Positions 7,481-15,874 of a DNA stretch of 64,000 bases are shown in pieces. Source of the stretch: UMGS1889 sp900556055 (lineage in GTDB: Bacteria; Bacillota; Clostridia; Oscillospirales; Ruminococcaceae); contig CABQEV010000007.1 in the NCBI GenBank assembly GCA_902463265.1, forward strand, positions 70,635-134,634. The letters run 5' to 3'. Positions within the stretch are counted from its first letter, which is position 1; each line of letters starts with the position of its first letter. The notes beneath the pieces were generated by a model. The model ran no database searches and was not told where the DNA came from. It saw only the letters and a list, made by a program, of their open reading frames with translations. Made by a program: the position numbers and the translations under genes.

Positions 7481-9397
7481 TTACACTTTGAATTTGCTCA
7501 TTTCGTCATTCAGCATAAGTGCCTGACCGTTCAGCTCCTCGCATGATGCTGCGATCTCCTGGGCGGTAGCGCTGTTCTGCTGTACGACCTCGGAAATGTC
7601 GTTTATTCCGCTTGTGATCTGACCTACAGCGACTGACTGGTTCTCGGCAGCAGCTGCGATATGTTCGATCATCGACTTTATTTTTGTGAACATATCCTTG
7701 ACCTTCTCGAAGGATTCAGCGTTCTTGTCAGCTATGCCCTCGCCCTCATTTACAGCGTCGATAGCCGAGGTGATAAGCTCAGATGTGTTCTTTACAGCTT
7801 CTGCGGACTTGGAAGCAAGGTTTCTTACCTCATCTGCAACTACTGCGAAGCCCTTGCCTGCCGTACCTGCCCTTGCTGCTTCAACAGCAGCATTCAGAGC
7901 GAGTATGTTTGTCTGGAATGCGATATCATCGATAGTCTTGATGATATTTTCGATCTGTGCGGATTTTTCGGCTATTTTCTGCATAGCTTCAAGCATTTGC
8001 GACATATATCCGTTCTGTTCGTCAAGCGTATCCGATGCGTTTTCCGAAAGCGTCCTTGCGTTGTCGGCATTTCCCGATGTTTCGCCGATCTTGTCGGAGA
8101 TATCATTGAGCGATGCGGAAAGCTCCTCGATAGCGGCAGCCTGACGTGTTGTGCCTTCTGCGAGCATTTCCGAGCCCTTTGCGGACTGTGCCGAACCGCT
8201 TGAGACCTGTTCGGCAGATGTTTTGATATCGCCCGTGATCTTTCTCAGCTCTGTTGCGATGTGCATAGCCGAGCTTTCGAGAGATGCGAATTCGCCGACA
8301 TACTCTACCTGCGGCTCTACCGTGAAATCACGGTCAGCCATTGCGCCGAGGACATTTGAGATATCGCTGATATAGCTGTTGATAGCTTCCTTTGTCTCCT
8401 CGATATTCTTTGCGAGATCGCCGACCTCATCATTGTAAAGCCTGATCTTGTTTTCATCTGCGGAAAGCTTTCCGTTTTTCATGTCATCGGACAGCTTTTC
8501 GATATACACGATAGGAGATGTAATGAATTTCTTTATAACAAAGAATATAATGGCAAAGCCTACTATGCAGAGAATAACGCCTTCCAGTGCCATGATCGTT
8601 ATTGCTCTTGCTTTGCGCACATCGACCTCTTTGGTAGGAGTTCCGCTGAAATATGCGCCGATACGGTTGCCCGAACAGTCGGACATAGGCTCATAGCAGA
8701 CTATGTAATTCTCGCCGTTGATCTTGGCATTGCCGACATATGTTTCGCCGTTTGCGATCACCTTGTCGGCGATATCGGCAGACATTTCAGTGCCTTCAAA
8801 CCGTGATCCGTCATCCTGAGTGATAGTTGTTGCGTATCTTATGTTATTAAGGAAAAGTGTGAAATGACCGCCTGTTATCTCAGCGGCACTGTCGAGCATG
8901 TTATAATCTCTGATGTCTGTGCCGATCACGCATCTTCCGACAGCTTCGCCGTTGTCTGTTACTTCGTTTGAGTAAAAGCAGTACATGACAGTTCCGTCGC
9001 TTGAGATCCCGTCTGCATTCTGAGATGCATGATCCCCTATGTTTGCGGGGCAGTTCGGCGAGCTCCAGATAAGAGAACCGTCAGTGGTATAGAAAGCGGC
9101 GAAAAGATTGTCATTGCCGGCAGATCCGATCGATCTTTCGAGCTGTGCGGTGTCCTTTTTGGAAATGCTTTCAGCAAGGGCTGGGTTGAGCGCAAGTTCA
9201 TCAAAGGTGCTTCTTGCTTTTTCCGTCATTTCATTGACATTGTCCTGCAAAATATACATAGCAGTCGAAGCTTCTCTTTTCATCAGAGTTGAAACGAGAG
9301 TGCTTATGGTGATAGCAGACGCTGCGACGATTGTTACGGTAAACAGCAGAAACAGCCCTATAATAATTGATAAAATACGAGTTCCAAGACGTGACAT
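7481..9397 (-). CDS. Methyl-accepting chemotaxis protein (transmembrane chemoreceptor)
   Basis: The 638-aa chemoreceptor has an N-terminal membrane helix (about residues 9-33) and an extracellular Cache-like sensor of about 230 residues. A second membrane helix (about 267-290), a HAMP segment and a long coiled-coil signalling domain follow. The signalling tip carries the conserved hairpin (FQTNILALNAAVEAARAG, then GKGFAVVADEVRNLA). This suggests the organism is motile or uses a chemosensory array. No che or flagellar genes are in the window. The ligand cannot be inferred. GGGAGG precedes the ATG. The gene has its own promoter with a leader of about 135 nt. Confidence 0.94.
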   Translation of the reverse strand: MSRLGTRILSIIIGLFLLFTVTIVAASAITISTLVSTLMKREASTAMYILQDNVNEMTEKARSTFDELALNPALAESISKKDTAQLERSIGSAGNDNLFAAFYTTDGSLIWSSPNCPANIGDHASQNADGISSDGTVMYCFYSNEVTDNGEAVGRCVIGTDIRDYNMLDSAAEITGGHFTLFLNNIRYATTITQDDGSRFEGTEMSADIADKVIANGETYVGNAKINGENYIVCYEPMSDCSGNRIGAYFSGTPTKEVDVRKARAITIMALEGVILCIVGFAIIFFVIKKFITSPIVYIEKLSDDMKNGKLSADENKIRLYNDEVGDLAKNIEETKEAINSYISDISNVLGAMADRDFTVEPQVEYVGEFASLESSAMHIATELRKITGDIKTSAEQVSSGSAQSAKGSEMLAEGTTRQAAAIEELSASLNDISDKIGETSGNADNARTLSENASDTLDEQNGYMSQMLEAMQKIAEKSAQIENIIKTIDDIAFQTNILALNAAVEAARAGTAGKGFAVVADEVRNLASKSAEAVKNTSELITSAIDAVNEGEGIADKNAESFEKVKDMFTKIKSMIEHIAAAAENQSVAVGQITSGINDISEVVQQNSATAQEIAASCEELNGQALMLNDEMSKFKV

Positions 9398-9539
9398 AGT
9401 GAATTTTGCCTCCCGATAAATTGAATAGCATTACGATTTTTTGCTAATGCATTATTACACCGTTGTTAATTGTTTCAAAATACCCTAAAAAAAGAGCGGA
9501 AAACATTCGCATTTTGTGTAAAATGATTAACATATCTAC

Positions 9540-9568
9540 ATTTTATCATGTACATCATCTTATGTCAA
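9540..9568 (-). promoter_or_regulatory. Promoter of the chemoreceptor gene
   Basis: Minus strand TTGACA (9563-9568), 17-bp spacer, TAAAAT (9540-9545). It is a sigma-A type promoter rather than the flagellar sigma-D type. The leader to the ATG is about 135 nt and I recognise no riboswitch in it. Confidence 0.7.
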
Positions 9569-9586
9569 GAGTTACAGACAATTTGC

Positions 9587-9615
9587 TTGATTTTTTCATA
9601 AAAAATGTTTAAAAT
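9587..9615 (+). promoter_or_regulatory. Probable promoter of rnhA
   Basis: TTGATT (9587-9592), 17-bp spacer, TAAAAT (9610-9615) in a very A/T-rich stretch, about 65 nt before the rnhA ATG and divergent from the chemoreceptor promoter. Confidence 0.5.
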
Positions 9616-9680
9616 ATATAAATAAGCAAGCTGTATTTTTTATATTTTGACAATATGAATTTTTTTGAAAGGATATATCA

Positions 9681-10118
9681 ATGAAGGTAGAAATTTTTAC
9701 GGACGGCGCATGTTCGGGAAATCCCGGTCCCGGCGGATACGGAGCTATCCTACGCTGTGGAAAGGCTGTCAAGGAGATATCGGGCGGCGAGGCTGACACG
9801 ACCAACAACCGCATGGAGATGACTGCTGTTATCGAGGCGCTTTCTGCGCTGAAATATCCCTGCGATGTCGTACTGACGACGGACAGCCGCTATGTCTGCG
9901 ATTCCGTGACAAAGGGCTGGGCGAGGTCGTGGAAGGCTAAGGGCTGGAAGAAATCCGACGGAAAGCCTGCGCTTAATGCCGATCTCTGGGAGAAGCTGCT
10001 GGCACTTCTCGATGTGCATAATGTCCGCTTTGTGTGGGTCAAGGGTCATGCGGGGCATCCCGAGAACGAACGCTGCGATGAGCTTGCGGTCATGGAGAGG
10101 GATAAGCATTCAATGTAA
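9681..10118 (+). CDS. rnhA: Ribonuclease HI
   Basis: Cleaves the RNA strand of RNA-DNA hybrids, removing Okazaki primers and R-loops. The 145-aa protein has the usual length and the complete active site: D8 in FTDGACSGNPG, E46 in NNRMEMTA, D68 in TTDSRYV and D133 in ERCDELA, with H123 in KGHAGHPENE. The basic handle region (GWARSWKAKGWKK) marks it as the bacterial HI type. GAAAGGA lies eight bases before the ATG. It stands alone between a divergent chemoreceptor and a shared terminator. Confidence 0.97.
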   Translation: MKVEIFTDGACSGNPGPGGYGAILRCGKAVKEISGGEADTTNNRMEMTAVIEALSALKYPCDVVLTTDSRYVCDSVTKGWARSWKAKGWKKSDGKPALNADLWEKLLALLDVHNVRFVWVKGHAGHPENERCDELAVMERDKHSM

Positions 10119-10159
10119 AAAAGAGCATTTCAGTCAATATATCGGCTGAAATGCTCTTT
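10119..10159. terminator. Bidirectional terminator between rnhA and azlD
   Basis: A 12-bp stem AGAGCATTTCAG/CTGAAATGCTCT (10122-10133 with 10146-10157) is flanked by A-run and T-run on both sides, so it can end rnhA (plus) and azlCD (minus) transcripts. Confidence 0.85.
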
Positions 10160-10498
10160 TTATATAAAAACAAACTGCACAAGCAGCATATAGCATATCG
10201 TTCCGCCTGCAATGGAGAGCAGCATATTCCGCTTCAGGAGGTGCAGACCCGCCGTCACTGCGATGGCTGTAAGCTCGGGTATCCCGTGTGAGCCGGAAAG
10301 AATGCTGACATTTTTCAGGCAGTAGATTATGAGCATTCCGAAAACGGCGGGCGGAAGCACTTTTCCGAGATATTTCACATATTTCGGTGTTTCCTTTCCT
10401 GCGGGGAATGCTATGAACGGCAGAAATCTTGTTGTCATGGTCGCAAGGACTGCCATTGCGATCGTTATTATCTGCCGGGGGACAGTCATTTCGGTCAT
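10160..10498 (-). CDS. azlD: AzlD family branched-chain amino acid export subunit
   Basis: A 112-aa membrane protein with about four hydrophobic helices. The N-terminal TTRFLPFIAFPAG segment and the VKYLGKVLPPAVFGMLIIYCL segment are typical of AzlD. It works with AzlC as an exporter of branched-chain amino acids and their analogues. Its ATG overlaps the azlC stop by 4 nt (ATGA), so the two are translationally coupled. Transported substrates are inferred from the family only. Confidence 0.85.
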   Translation of the reverse strand: MTEMTVPRQIITIAMAVLATMTTRFLPFIAFPAGKETPKYVKYLGKVLPPAVFGMLIIYCLKNVSILSGSHGIPELTAIAVTAGLHLLKRNMLLSIAGGTICYMLLVQFVFI

Positions 10499-11205
10499 GC
10501 GTCCTCACCGATCCTTTCTTCAATGGGTGTTCTTGCCGCTGTCAGTATGACGAGCAGACCTGCCATTGACGGGATAATAAAGCTGTCCGCACCGAATGCG
10601 ACAAGGCAGAGAAGAGATATTCCAAGCCCTAAAAGCGATGCGGCGTGATTTTTTTCCTTGAGCCACTGTTCGATGAATATAACGGTGAAAAGGGCGGTCA
10701 GGGCGAAGTCAAGCCCCTTTGTTTCAAATTTTATCAGCGAGCCTGCAAGTCCGCCGATCGTGGCGCTTGCCGACCAGTAGAACTGATTCAGGAGCGTAAC
10801 GAAAAACATGAACCAGCCCTTGTCGCAGTTCGGCGGGACGACTGCCGCATAATTGACGGAGAATGTTTCGTCGCACATTCCGAAGATGAGGTAGAGCTTT
10901 TTCAGCCCCGTGCCCTTGAATTTATCGAGCATGGAGATGCCGTAAAAAAGGTGTCTTGCGTTTATTACAAGTGCCATAACAAAGGTCTGGAGCGGATTAA
11001 ATGCGCCGATAAGCATATTCGCAACGACGAATTCCACCGAACCTGCGTAGATAAGCAGGCTCATAAGCATCGGATAAACGAAGCTGAAGCCCAGCGTGTG
11101 CATATAAAGTCCGTATGTAAAGCCCAGGAATGCGAAGCCTGTGAGGATAGGTATAGTATGCGGAAAAGCCGCTTTGAAGGAATTCTTGATAAGCTCGGAG
11201 TTCAT
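10495..11205 (-). CDS. azlC: AzlC family branched-chain amino acid permease
   Basis: A 236-aa membrane protein, usual length for AzlC. The N-terminal AFPHTIPILTGFAFLGFTYG, the SLLIYAGSVEFVVANML block and the NARHLFYGISML motif are family hallmarks. It forms the large subunit of an AzlCD exporter. About seven to eight hydrophobic segments are visible. It is the first gene of the azlC-azlD pair and has a promoter just upstream. No AzlB-type regulator is nearby. Confidence 0.9.
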   Translation of the reverse strand: MNSELIKNSFKAAFPHTIPILTGFAFLGFTYGLYMHTLGFSFVYPMLMSLLIYAGSVEFVVANMLIGAFNPLQTFVMALVINARHLFYGISMLDKFKGTGLKKLYLIFGMCDETFSVNYAAVVPPNCDKGWFMFFVTLLNQFYWSASATIGGLAGSLIKFETKGLDFALTALFTVIFIEQWLKEKNHAASLLGLGISLLCLVAFGADSFIIPSMAGLLVILTAARTPIEERIGEDA

Positions 11206-11237
11206 TGTATCTCTCTTTTCATATAAAACATATAGGT

Positions 11238-11266
11238 ATTATAACACTATACGTTTTACTTTGCAT
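11238..11266 (-). promoter_or_regulatory. Probable promoter of azlCD
   Basis: Minus strand ATGCAA (11261-11266), 17-bp spacer, TATAAT (11238-11243). A perfect -10 with a weak -35. Confidence 0.55.
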
Positions 11267-11291
11267 TGTAAATCTTTTAACGGATTGAAAA

Positions 11292-12476
11292 TCAATAGCA
11301 TATCCTGTCAAAAATGCCGTTCATATATGCAATGGCAATTCCGAAATTTGTCATGGGAATGCCGAGAGATGCGGCTTTTTCCTGCTTTGCGAGCATTGAA
11401 CGGCGGTTTATCATACAGCCGCCGCAGTGTATGGCAAGCGTATATTCCGAGAGATCGTCGGGAAGTGTCTGTCCCGATGAAACGGTTATTTCAAGGCTCT
11501 TTCCCGTGAATTTTTTCAGCAGGCGGGGGAGCTTTTCACGGGCGATATCGTCCTTCTGCGCATGGTGCGAGCAGCTTTCGATGATAAGCACCCTGTCGCC
11601 GTCGGTGAGCGATGAGATCGTTTTTGCGCCGTCTATCAGCTTCGGGAGATCGCCCTTTATCTTCGCCATAAGCACGGAAAACGACGTAAGACGGACGCTT
11701 TCCGGTATAGCAGCATTCACCTCGGCAAATATCTGCGAATCCGTCACAACGAGGTCGGGCAGACGGTTCAGCGAATTCAGCGCAGCCGTGATATTTTCGG
11801 GAGTCACGGTCATGACCATGCACATATTGTCGAGCAGGTCACGGATAGTCTGCACTTCGGGCAGAATGAGCCGCCCTTTGGGAGCCTGCTTGTCCTGCGG
11901 GGCGCACAGGAGGACGATATCTCCCGCTTTTACGAGATCGGCGGTCATCGGCGGATCGGGTTCGGTTTTGCTTTTCAGCAGTGAGATCAATGCTTCACGG
12001 ACAGCTTTTCCCGCATTTCCATCGGTCAGGTCTATACATATATAAGGTGTGTTTTTCGGTGCTTCGGGGGCGGTTCGTGTTTTATCCTTTATATTGACGA
12101 CAAAAAGCAGCGGGATATTTTTCTTTGCGAACATCTCCGTGATATTCGCATATTCAGTGGGAATATCATCATCGGAAATGACATACACAGCCATATCACA
12201 GCGGTCAAGCTCGGAGAGTGTGCGCTCTGTACGGGACGCACCGAGCGATGTTCTGTCGCCGAAGCCTGCCGTATCAATGAACACTGCGGGACCGATCTCC
12301 GCAAGCTCCATTGGCTTGTAAACGGGATCGGTCGTTGTGCCGGGTTCGGACGATGTTATTGATACATTCTGCCCCGTGACGGCATTCACGAGCGTGGATT
12401 TCCCTGCATTCACGCTGCCGAAAATGCCTATGTGGATCCTCATTGCTCTCGGTGTTTCATTAAGTCCGGAGATCAT
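11292..12476 (-). CDS. hydF: [FeFe]-hydrogenase H-cluster maturation GTPase HydF
   Basis: HydF is the GTP-binding scaffold on which the 2Fe subcluster of [FeFe]-hydrogenase is built before transfer to the apo-enzyme. The 394-aa protein has the N-terminal Ras-like GTPase (P-loop GSVNAGKS, EPGTTTDP, IDTAGFGD, then VVNIKDK in place of NKxD). It has the HydF-specific C-terminal cluster-binding motif: ESCSHH followed about 50 residues later by HCGGCMINRR. It is the last gene of a hydG-TPR-TPR-hydF operon. Its ATG is 11 nt after the preceding stop, with AAAGGA overlapping that junction. The hydE gene and the hydrogenase itself are not in the window. Confidence 0.95.
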   Translation of the reverse strand: MISGLNETPRAMRIHIGIFGSVNAGKSTLVNAVTGQNVSITSSEPGTTTDPVYKPMELAEIGPAVFIDTAGFGDRTSLGASRTERTLSELDRCDMAVYVISDDDIPTEYANITEMFAKKNIPLLFVVNIKDKTRTAPEAPKNTPYICIDLTDGNAGKAVREALISLLKSKTEPDPPMTADLVKAGDIVLLCAPQDKQAPKGRLILPEVQTIRDLLDNMCMVMTVTPENITAALNSLNRLPDLVVTDSQIFAEVNAAIPESVRLTSFSVLMAKIKGDLPKLIDGAKTISSLTDGDRVLIIESCSHHAQKDDIAREKLPRLLKKFTGKSLEITVSSGQTLPDDLSEYTLAIHCGGCMINRRSMLAKQEKAASLGIPMTNFGIAIAYMNGIFDRICY

Positions 12477-12487
12477 TTTCTATCCTT

Positions 12488-13378
12488 TCACTGCATTGCG
12501 GAAACTGCGGCATTTCTGAGATCCTCAGCACGCTTCTGCCTTGCCGGAAGTCCCGAAAGAAGGTTGACGGCTGTCGAGATGTGCGGCATTGCCTCGGCGT
12601 ATCTGCCCATGAAATACAGACATTCGCCGATATCAAAATTCACAAGCCCTATCTGCTGATTCATTGACGCATTTACTGCGCCGAAGTCGGAAAAGCAGCG
12701 CATAACGGCGTTCAGAAGATCCAGCGATTCGGGGAAAAATCCCTTTGCTTTCAGATATTTTGCATAGCAGTGTGCGCCGCTCAGATACTTATTATAATAT
12801 GCTTCATATGCAGGCATAAAGCCCTGGATATTGTATGCGACCTTGTCGGCACTGTCGAGGTCGCCCGTTTCTGTGTAAAGATCCAGAAGCTGCATATAAA
12901 TTCCCGCAGGATCCTTTGAAGACGACGGATCAAGGTGCATTGCCGTTTCAAATGCCATTTTGTAATCACACATCATTCTGTGGCTGTCTGATATCAGGCT
13001 GAGGATATTTTCCTTTTCCGACTGTGACTTTGTTTCCGATAACAGCGCATAAAGCTCGGAGATCAGCTTTTCCGAGCAGCCGCTGCTTGACAGTATCTCA
13101 CAGCATTTTTTGCCCGTTTTTGTTCTTCGGAAGCCCGATTCCGAAAATGTGCGCAGCTTTATGCTCTGTACTATGGAAAATGAGATCAGCCATATAATGA
13201 GATCGGCGATAAATGTGTAGATAAGCGGCATGAACGGTTTGCGTATGATTATCATGACAGCGAGCATAAGAATGCCCAGTATCTGAGTAAATCCGCTGAC
13301 AACGCCGCAGACTGCGCAGATCTGTATGCTGTTTCGGTATTTTCGGAAAAGCTTCATGAGCTTGTCAGCTGTGAACAT
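12488..13378 (-). CDS. Membrane-anchored TPR-like protein of the hyd maturation operon (copy 2)
   Basis: No named family recognised. The 296-aa protein starts with a short basic segment, then two membrane helices (about residues 19-45 and 50-70), followed by a helical cytoplasmic region with tetratricopeptide-like repeats (for example GDLDSADKVAYNIQG and MGRYAEAMPHISTAVNLL). It has the same architecture as the adjacent upstream gene, which suggests a duplicated pair. Its ATG lies 14 nt inside the end of that gene, with AAGGAGG nine bases before it, so the two are coupled. It sits between hydG and hydF. A role as a membrane platform for hydrogenase assembly is possible, but chance operon placement is not excluded. 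Confidence 0.75.
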   Translation of the reverse strand: MFTADKLMKLFRKYRNSIQICAVCGVVSGFTQILGILMLAVMIIIRKPFMPLIYTFIADLIIWLISFSIVQSIKLRTFSESGFRRTKTGKKCCEILSSSGCSEKLISELYALLSETKSQSEKENILSLISDSHRMMCDYKMAFETAMHLDPSSSKDPAGIYMQLLDLYTETGDLDSADKVAYNIQGFMPAYEAYYNKYLSGAHCYAKYLKAKGFFPESLDLLNAVMRCFSDFGAVNASMNQQIGLVNFDIGECLYFMGRYAEAMPHISTAVNLLSGLPARQKRAEDLRNAAVSAMQ

Positions 13379-14276
13379 CGGTATTTGCCTCCTTCATTGC
13401 GTTTATCGCATCATTATTTAAAGCCAGAGCCTTGTTCAGCCGATACGGGATCTCCGAAAGATCGGGTATCGCAAGATTCAGGTGATAGATCGCTTTGTCA
13501 TATAAGCCGAGCCTGATGCAGACTGCGGCGATATCGGTTCTGTGAATTGCGATGCCCTGCTTTGTATTCATCGGGACCTTTCCGTATGCTTTCAGTTCGG
13601 AAAGAGCGTCAACAAATGATTCCGATCTCGAAATATACTCATTGTAATTTCCGCTTATATAAAGCATTTTTGTTTCGCTCATGTACATATCGGAATAAAT
13701 GGACAGTGTTTTTCTGAAATCCGCATTTGCGCAATAGGTCATGATGTCGTTATAGACTGCGGCTGCATCTGCGTAATTTCCCGTTTCAAAATGCATCGTC
13801 ATAAAGCAGCTTCTGTACAGAAGGTCAAGCTCGGGCGAACGGTTCGGCAAAACGCCTGAAAGCGCGGAATATGCCTTGTCAAACTCGCCGAGATATATGT
13901 GAGATTCCGCTGCGAGGATCAGCAGGAAATTCCTTGCGGGAGAGGACGGCATACGGCGGATATTGTTTGCGATCGCCCACATATATCCTTTTGAAAACCC
14001 CTCTTTGTTGAGTGAGCTGACGGTATGCATCACACAGCTGTTCCTTTCAAACGGAAATAATGTGCAGTGCTTCAGTATCACAAACAGCACATTGTATATT
14101 ACTAAAAGTATAACCAGCACCGCAAAGCTCAGTTCGATCGGGATCACACCCGTCTTTTCCATCACTATCGCTGCTGTCATTATCGCAAGTGCGGCGAACA
14201 TCACATAGACCGATGCAGCAGTGACCCTTGTCTGCTTTTTCCTTATTGCGTTCATTTCTTCGATGCTTGTTATCAT
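13365..14276 (-). CDS. Membrane-anchored TPR-like protein of the hyd maturation operon (copy 1)
   Basis: No named family recognised. The 303-aa protein has an N-terminal cytoplasmic stretch, two membrane helices (about residues 17-35 and 45-68) and a C-terminal alpha-helical repeat region with TPR-like units (LGEFDKAYSALSGVL, TGNYADAAAVYNDIM, LGLYDKAIYHLNLAI). I chose ATG 14276 because AAGGAGG lies six bases before it. A further in-frame ATG at 14336 lies inside hydG and lacks a ribosome site. It starts 19 nt after the hydG stop and overlaps the next gene by 14 nt. The similarity to its neighbour suggests a paralogous pair. Confidence 0.78.
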   Translation of the reverse strand: MITSIEEMNAIRKKQTRVTAASVYVMFAALAIMTAAIVMEKTGVIPIELSFAVLVILLVIYNVLFVILKHCTLFPFERNSCVMHTVSSLNKEGFSKGYMWAIANNIRRMPSSPARNFLLILAAESHIYLGEFDKAYSALSGVLPNRSPELDLLYRSCFMTMHFETGNYADAAAVYNDIMTYCANADFRKTLSIYSDMYMSETKMLYISGNYNEYISRSESFVDALSELKAYGKVPMNTKQGIAIHRTDIAAVCIRLGLYDKAIYHLNLAIPDLSEIPYRLNKALALNNDAINAMKEANTDVHS

Positions 14277-14295
14277 AAGCTTCCTCCTTGATGCA

Positions 14296-15759
14296 TTAAA
14301 ATCTGAAATCTCTCTTTCCGTCTGCGATATCCGCAAGTCTTTGCTGACATACCGCTCTTGTTTTTTCGTTCGGGATATTCATTATCTCCCTTGCTATGAC
14401 GCTTTCTCCCGCCGCTCTTGTGTCTGCGGAAGCATAATCCATCAGGTATTCCTTCAGCGTCATGAGCGCATTCGGGTGACAGCAGTTCGATATCTGACCT
14501 GCTTTGAGAAGTGACATAAATCTGTCGCCCGTGCGTCCCTCACGATAGCACGCTGTGCAGAATGACGGGATATATCCGAGCTTCAGCAGCCAGTTCACTA
14601 CCTCGTCGAGCGTGCGTCTGTCGTTGACATCGAACTGTGCGGAATCCTCGTCATCATCTGACGGCTCGGCATATCCGCCGACGCTTGTTTTTGATCCGCC
14701 GCTTATCTGCGAAACGCCCAGTTCAAGCACTCTGCGGCGTGTTTTCGCCGATTCTCTTGTTGATACGATCATTCCCGTGTACGGAACGGCTATCCTTATG
14801 ACAGCGGCTATCTTTTCGAAAATATCATCGGGAACGGCATTTGTGAATTCGCTTGGGTCGATATCGTCTGCGGGACGTATCCTCGGGATGCTGATAGTAT
14901 GCGGTCCGACACCCTTTGCGGCTTCGAGATGCTCAGCGTGCATTATTATGCCCGTCAGCTCATAGCGGTAGCTGTCCAGACCGAAAAGAACACCCAGTCC
15001 CACGTCATCAATTCCGCCGTCCATAGCCCTGTCCATTGCTTCGGTGTGATATGCATAGTCATGCTTCGGACCTGTGGGGTGGAGCTTTTCATAGCTTTCC
15101 TTGTTGTACGTTTCCTGAAACAGGATATAAGTGCCGATGCCGACTTCTTTCAGCTTTCTGTAATTCTCAACGGTCGTTGCGGCGATATTGACATTTACAC
15201 GGCGTATAGAACCGTTTTTATGCTTCACGCCGTAGATGGTCTTTATGCTTTCGAGGACGTATTCGATAGGGTTCATAACGGGGTCCTCGCCCGTTTCTAT
15301 CGCAAGCCGCTTATGTCCCATATCCTGCAAAGCGGTGACCTCTGCGGCTATCTCCTCCTGAGTGAGCTTTTTGCGGCAGATGTGCTTGTTTTTGAGGTGA
15401 TAAGGGCAGTAGGTGCAGCCGTTTACGCAGTAATTCGAGAGATAGAGCGGTGCGAACAGGACTATTCTTCCGCCGTAGAATTTCTCTTTTATCTCCTTTG
15501 CAAGGCTGAAAATGCGTTCGTTAAGGTCGTCAAATCCGCAGTCGAGAAGAAGAACGGCTTCATCGTGCGAGATGCCCTTGAAGGCTGCGGCTTTTTCGAG
15601 TATCCTTTCTATTTCATGTCGGTTTTCACGGTTTTTCTCTGCATATCCGAGTGAGCGGAGTATTTCGTCATGGTTTATGAATTCTTCGGCTTTTGAAGAT
15701 ACGGGATCGTATTTGATGCTCATCTTTTCTTGTATATTCCTTGAATATACGTCCTCCAT
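14296..15759 (-). CDS. hydG: [FeFe]-hydrogenase maturase HydG (radical SAM tyrosine lyase)
   Basis: HydG cleaves tyrosine to p-cresol, CO and cyanide and assembles the Fe(CO)2CN synthon for the H-cluster. The 487-aa sequence has the radical-SAM cluster motif CVNGCTYCPY (CxxxCxxC) in a ThiH-like TIM barrel. It also has the HydG-specific C-terminal auxiliary cluster motif (FCTACYREGRTGDRFM with a third Cys in SNCCHPN), which separates it from ThiH. It leads the hydG-TPR-TPR-hydF operon and has its own promoter. The start is uncertain: ATG 15759 has no clear ribosome site, and an internal ATG at 15723 (MSIKYDPVSS) is an alternative. Confidence 0.95.
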   Translation of the reverse strand: MEDVYSRNIQEKMSIKYDPVSSKAEEFINHDEILRSLGYAEKNRENRHEIERILEKAAAFKGISHDEAVLLLDCGFDDLNERIFSLAKEIKEKFYGGRIVLFAPLYLSNYCVNGCTYCPYHLKNKHICRKKLTQEEIAAEVTALQDMGHKRLAIETGEDPVMNPIEYVLESIKTIYGVKHKNGSIRRVNVNIAATTVENYRKLKEVGIGTYILFQETYNKESYEKLHPTGPKHDYAYHTEAMDRAMDGGIDDVGLGVLFGLDSYRYELTGIIMHAEHLEAAKGVGPHTISIPRIRPADDIDPSEFTNAVPDDIFEKIAAVIRIAVPYTGMIVSTRESAKTRRRVLELGVSQISGGSKTSVGGYAEPSDDDEDSAQFDVNDRRTLDEVVNWLLKLGYIPSFCTACYREGRTGDRFMSLLKAGQISNCCHPNALMTLKEYLMDYASADTRAAGESVIAREIMNIPNEKTRAVCQQRLADIADGKRDFRF

Positions 15760-15781
15760 TCACGATAAATTATATAGTAAT

Positions 15782-15810
15782 ATTATATACCCTGTTAACG
15801 GATACGTCAA
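15782..15810 (-). promoter_or_regulatory. Promoter of the hydG-hydF operon
   Basis: Minus strand TTGACG (15805-15810), 17-bp spacer, TATAAT (15782-15787). It lies just after the terminator of the upstream lipoprotein gene. Confidence 0.75.
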
Positions 15811-15823
15811 GGAAAATACCGAT

Positions 15824-15855
15824 AAAAAAAGCCTGACATTCAGAAAATGTCAGGC
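15824..15855 (-). terminator. Terminator of the PrsA-like lipoprotein gene
   Basis: A perfect 10-bp stem GCCTGACATT/AATGTCAGGC (15831-15840 with 15846-15855) is followed on the minus strand by a run of seven T (15824-15830). Confidence 0.92.
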
Positions 15856-15874
15856 ATATGGAATTATTGCGTTA

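Noticed and set aside
14899..15654. A 251-codon plus-strand frame opposite hydG
   Set aside because: Shadow of a clearly conserved radical SAM gene.
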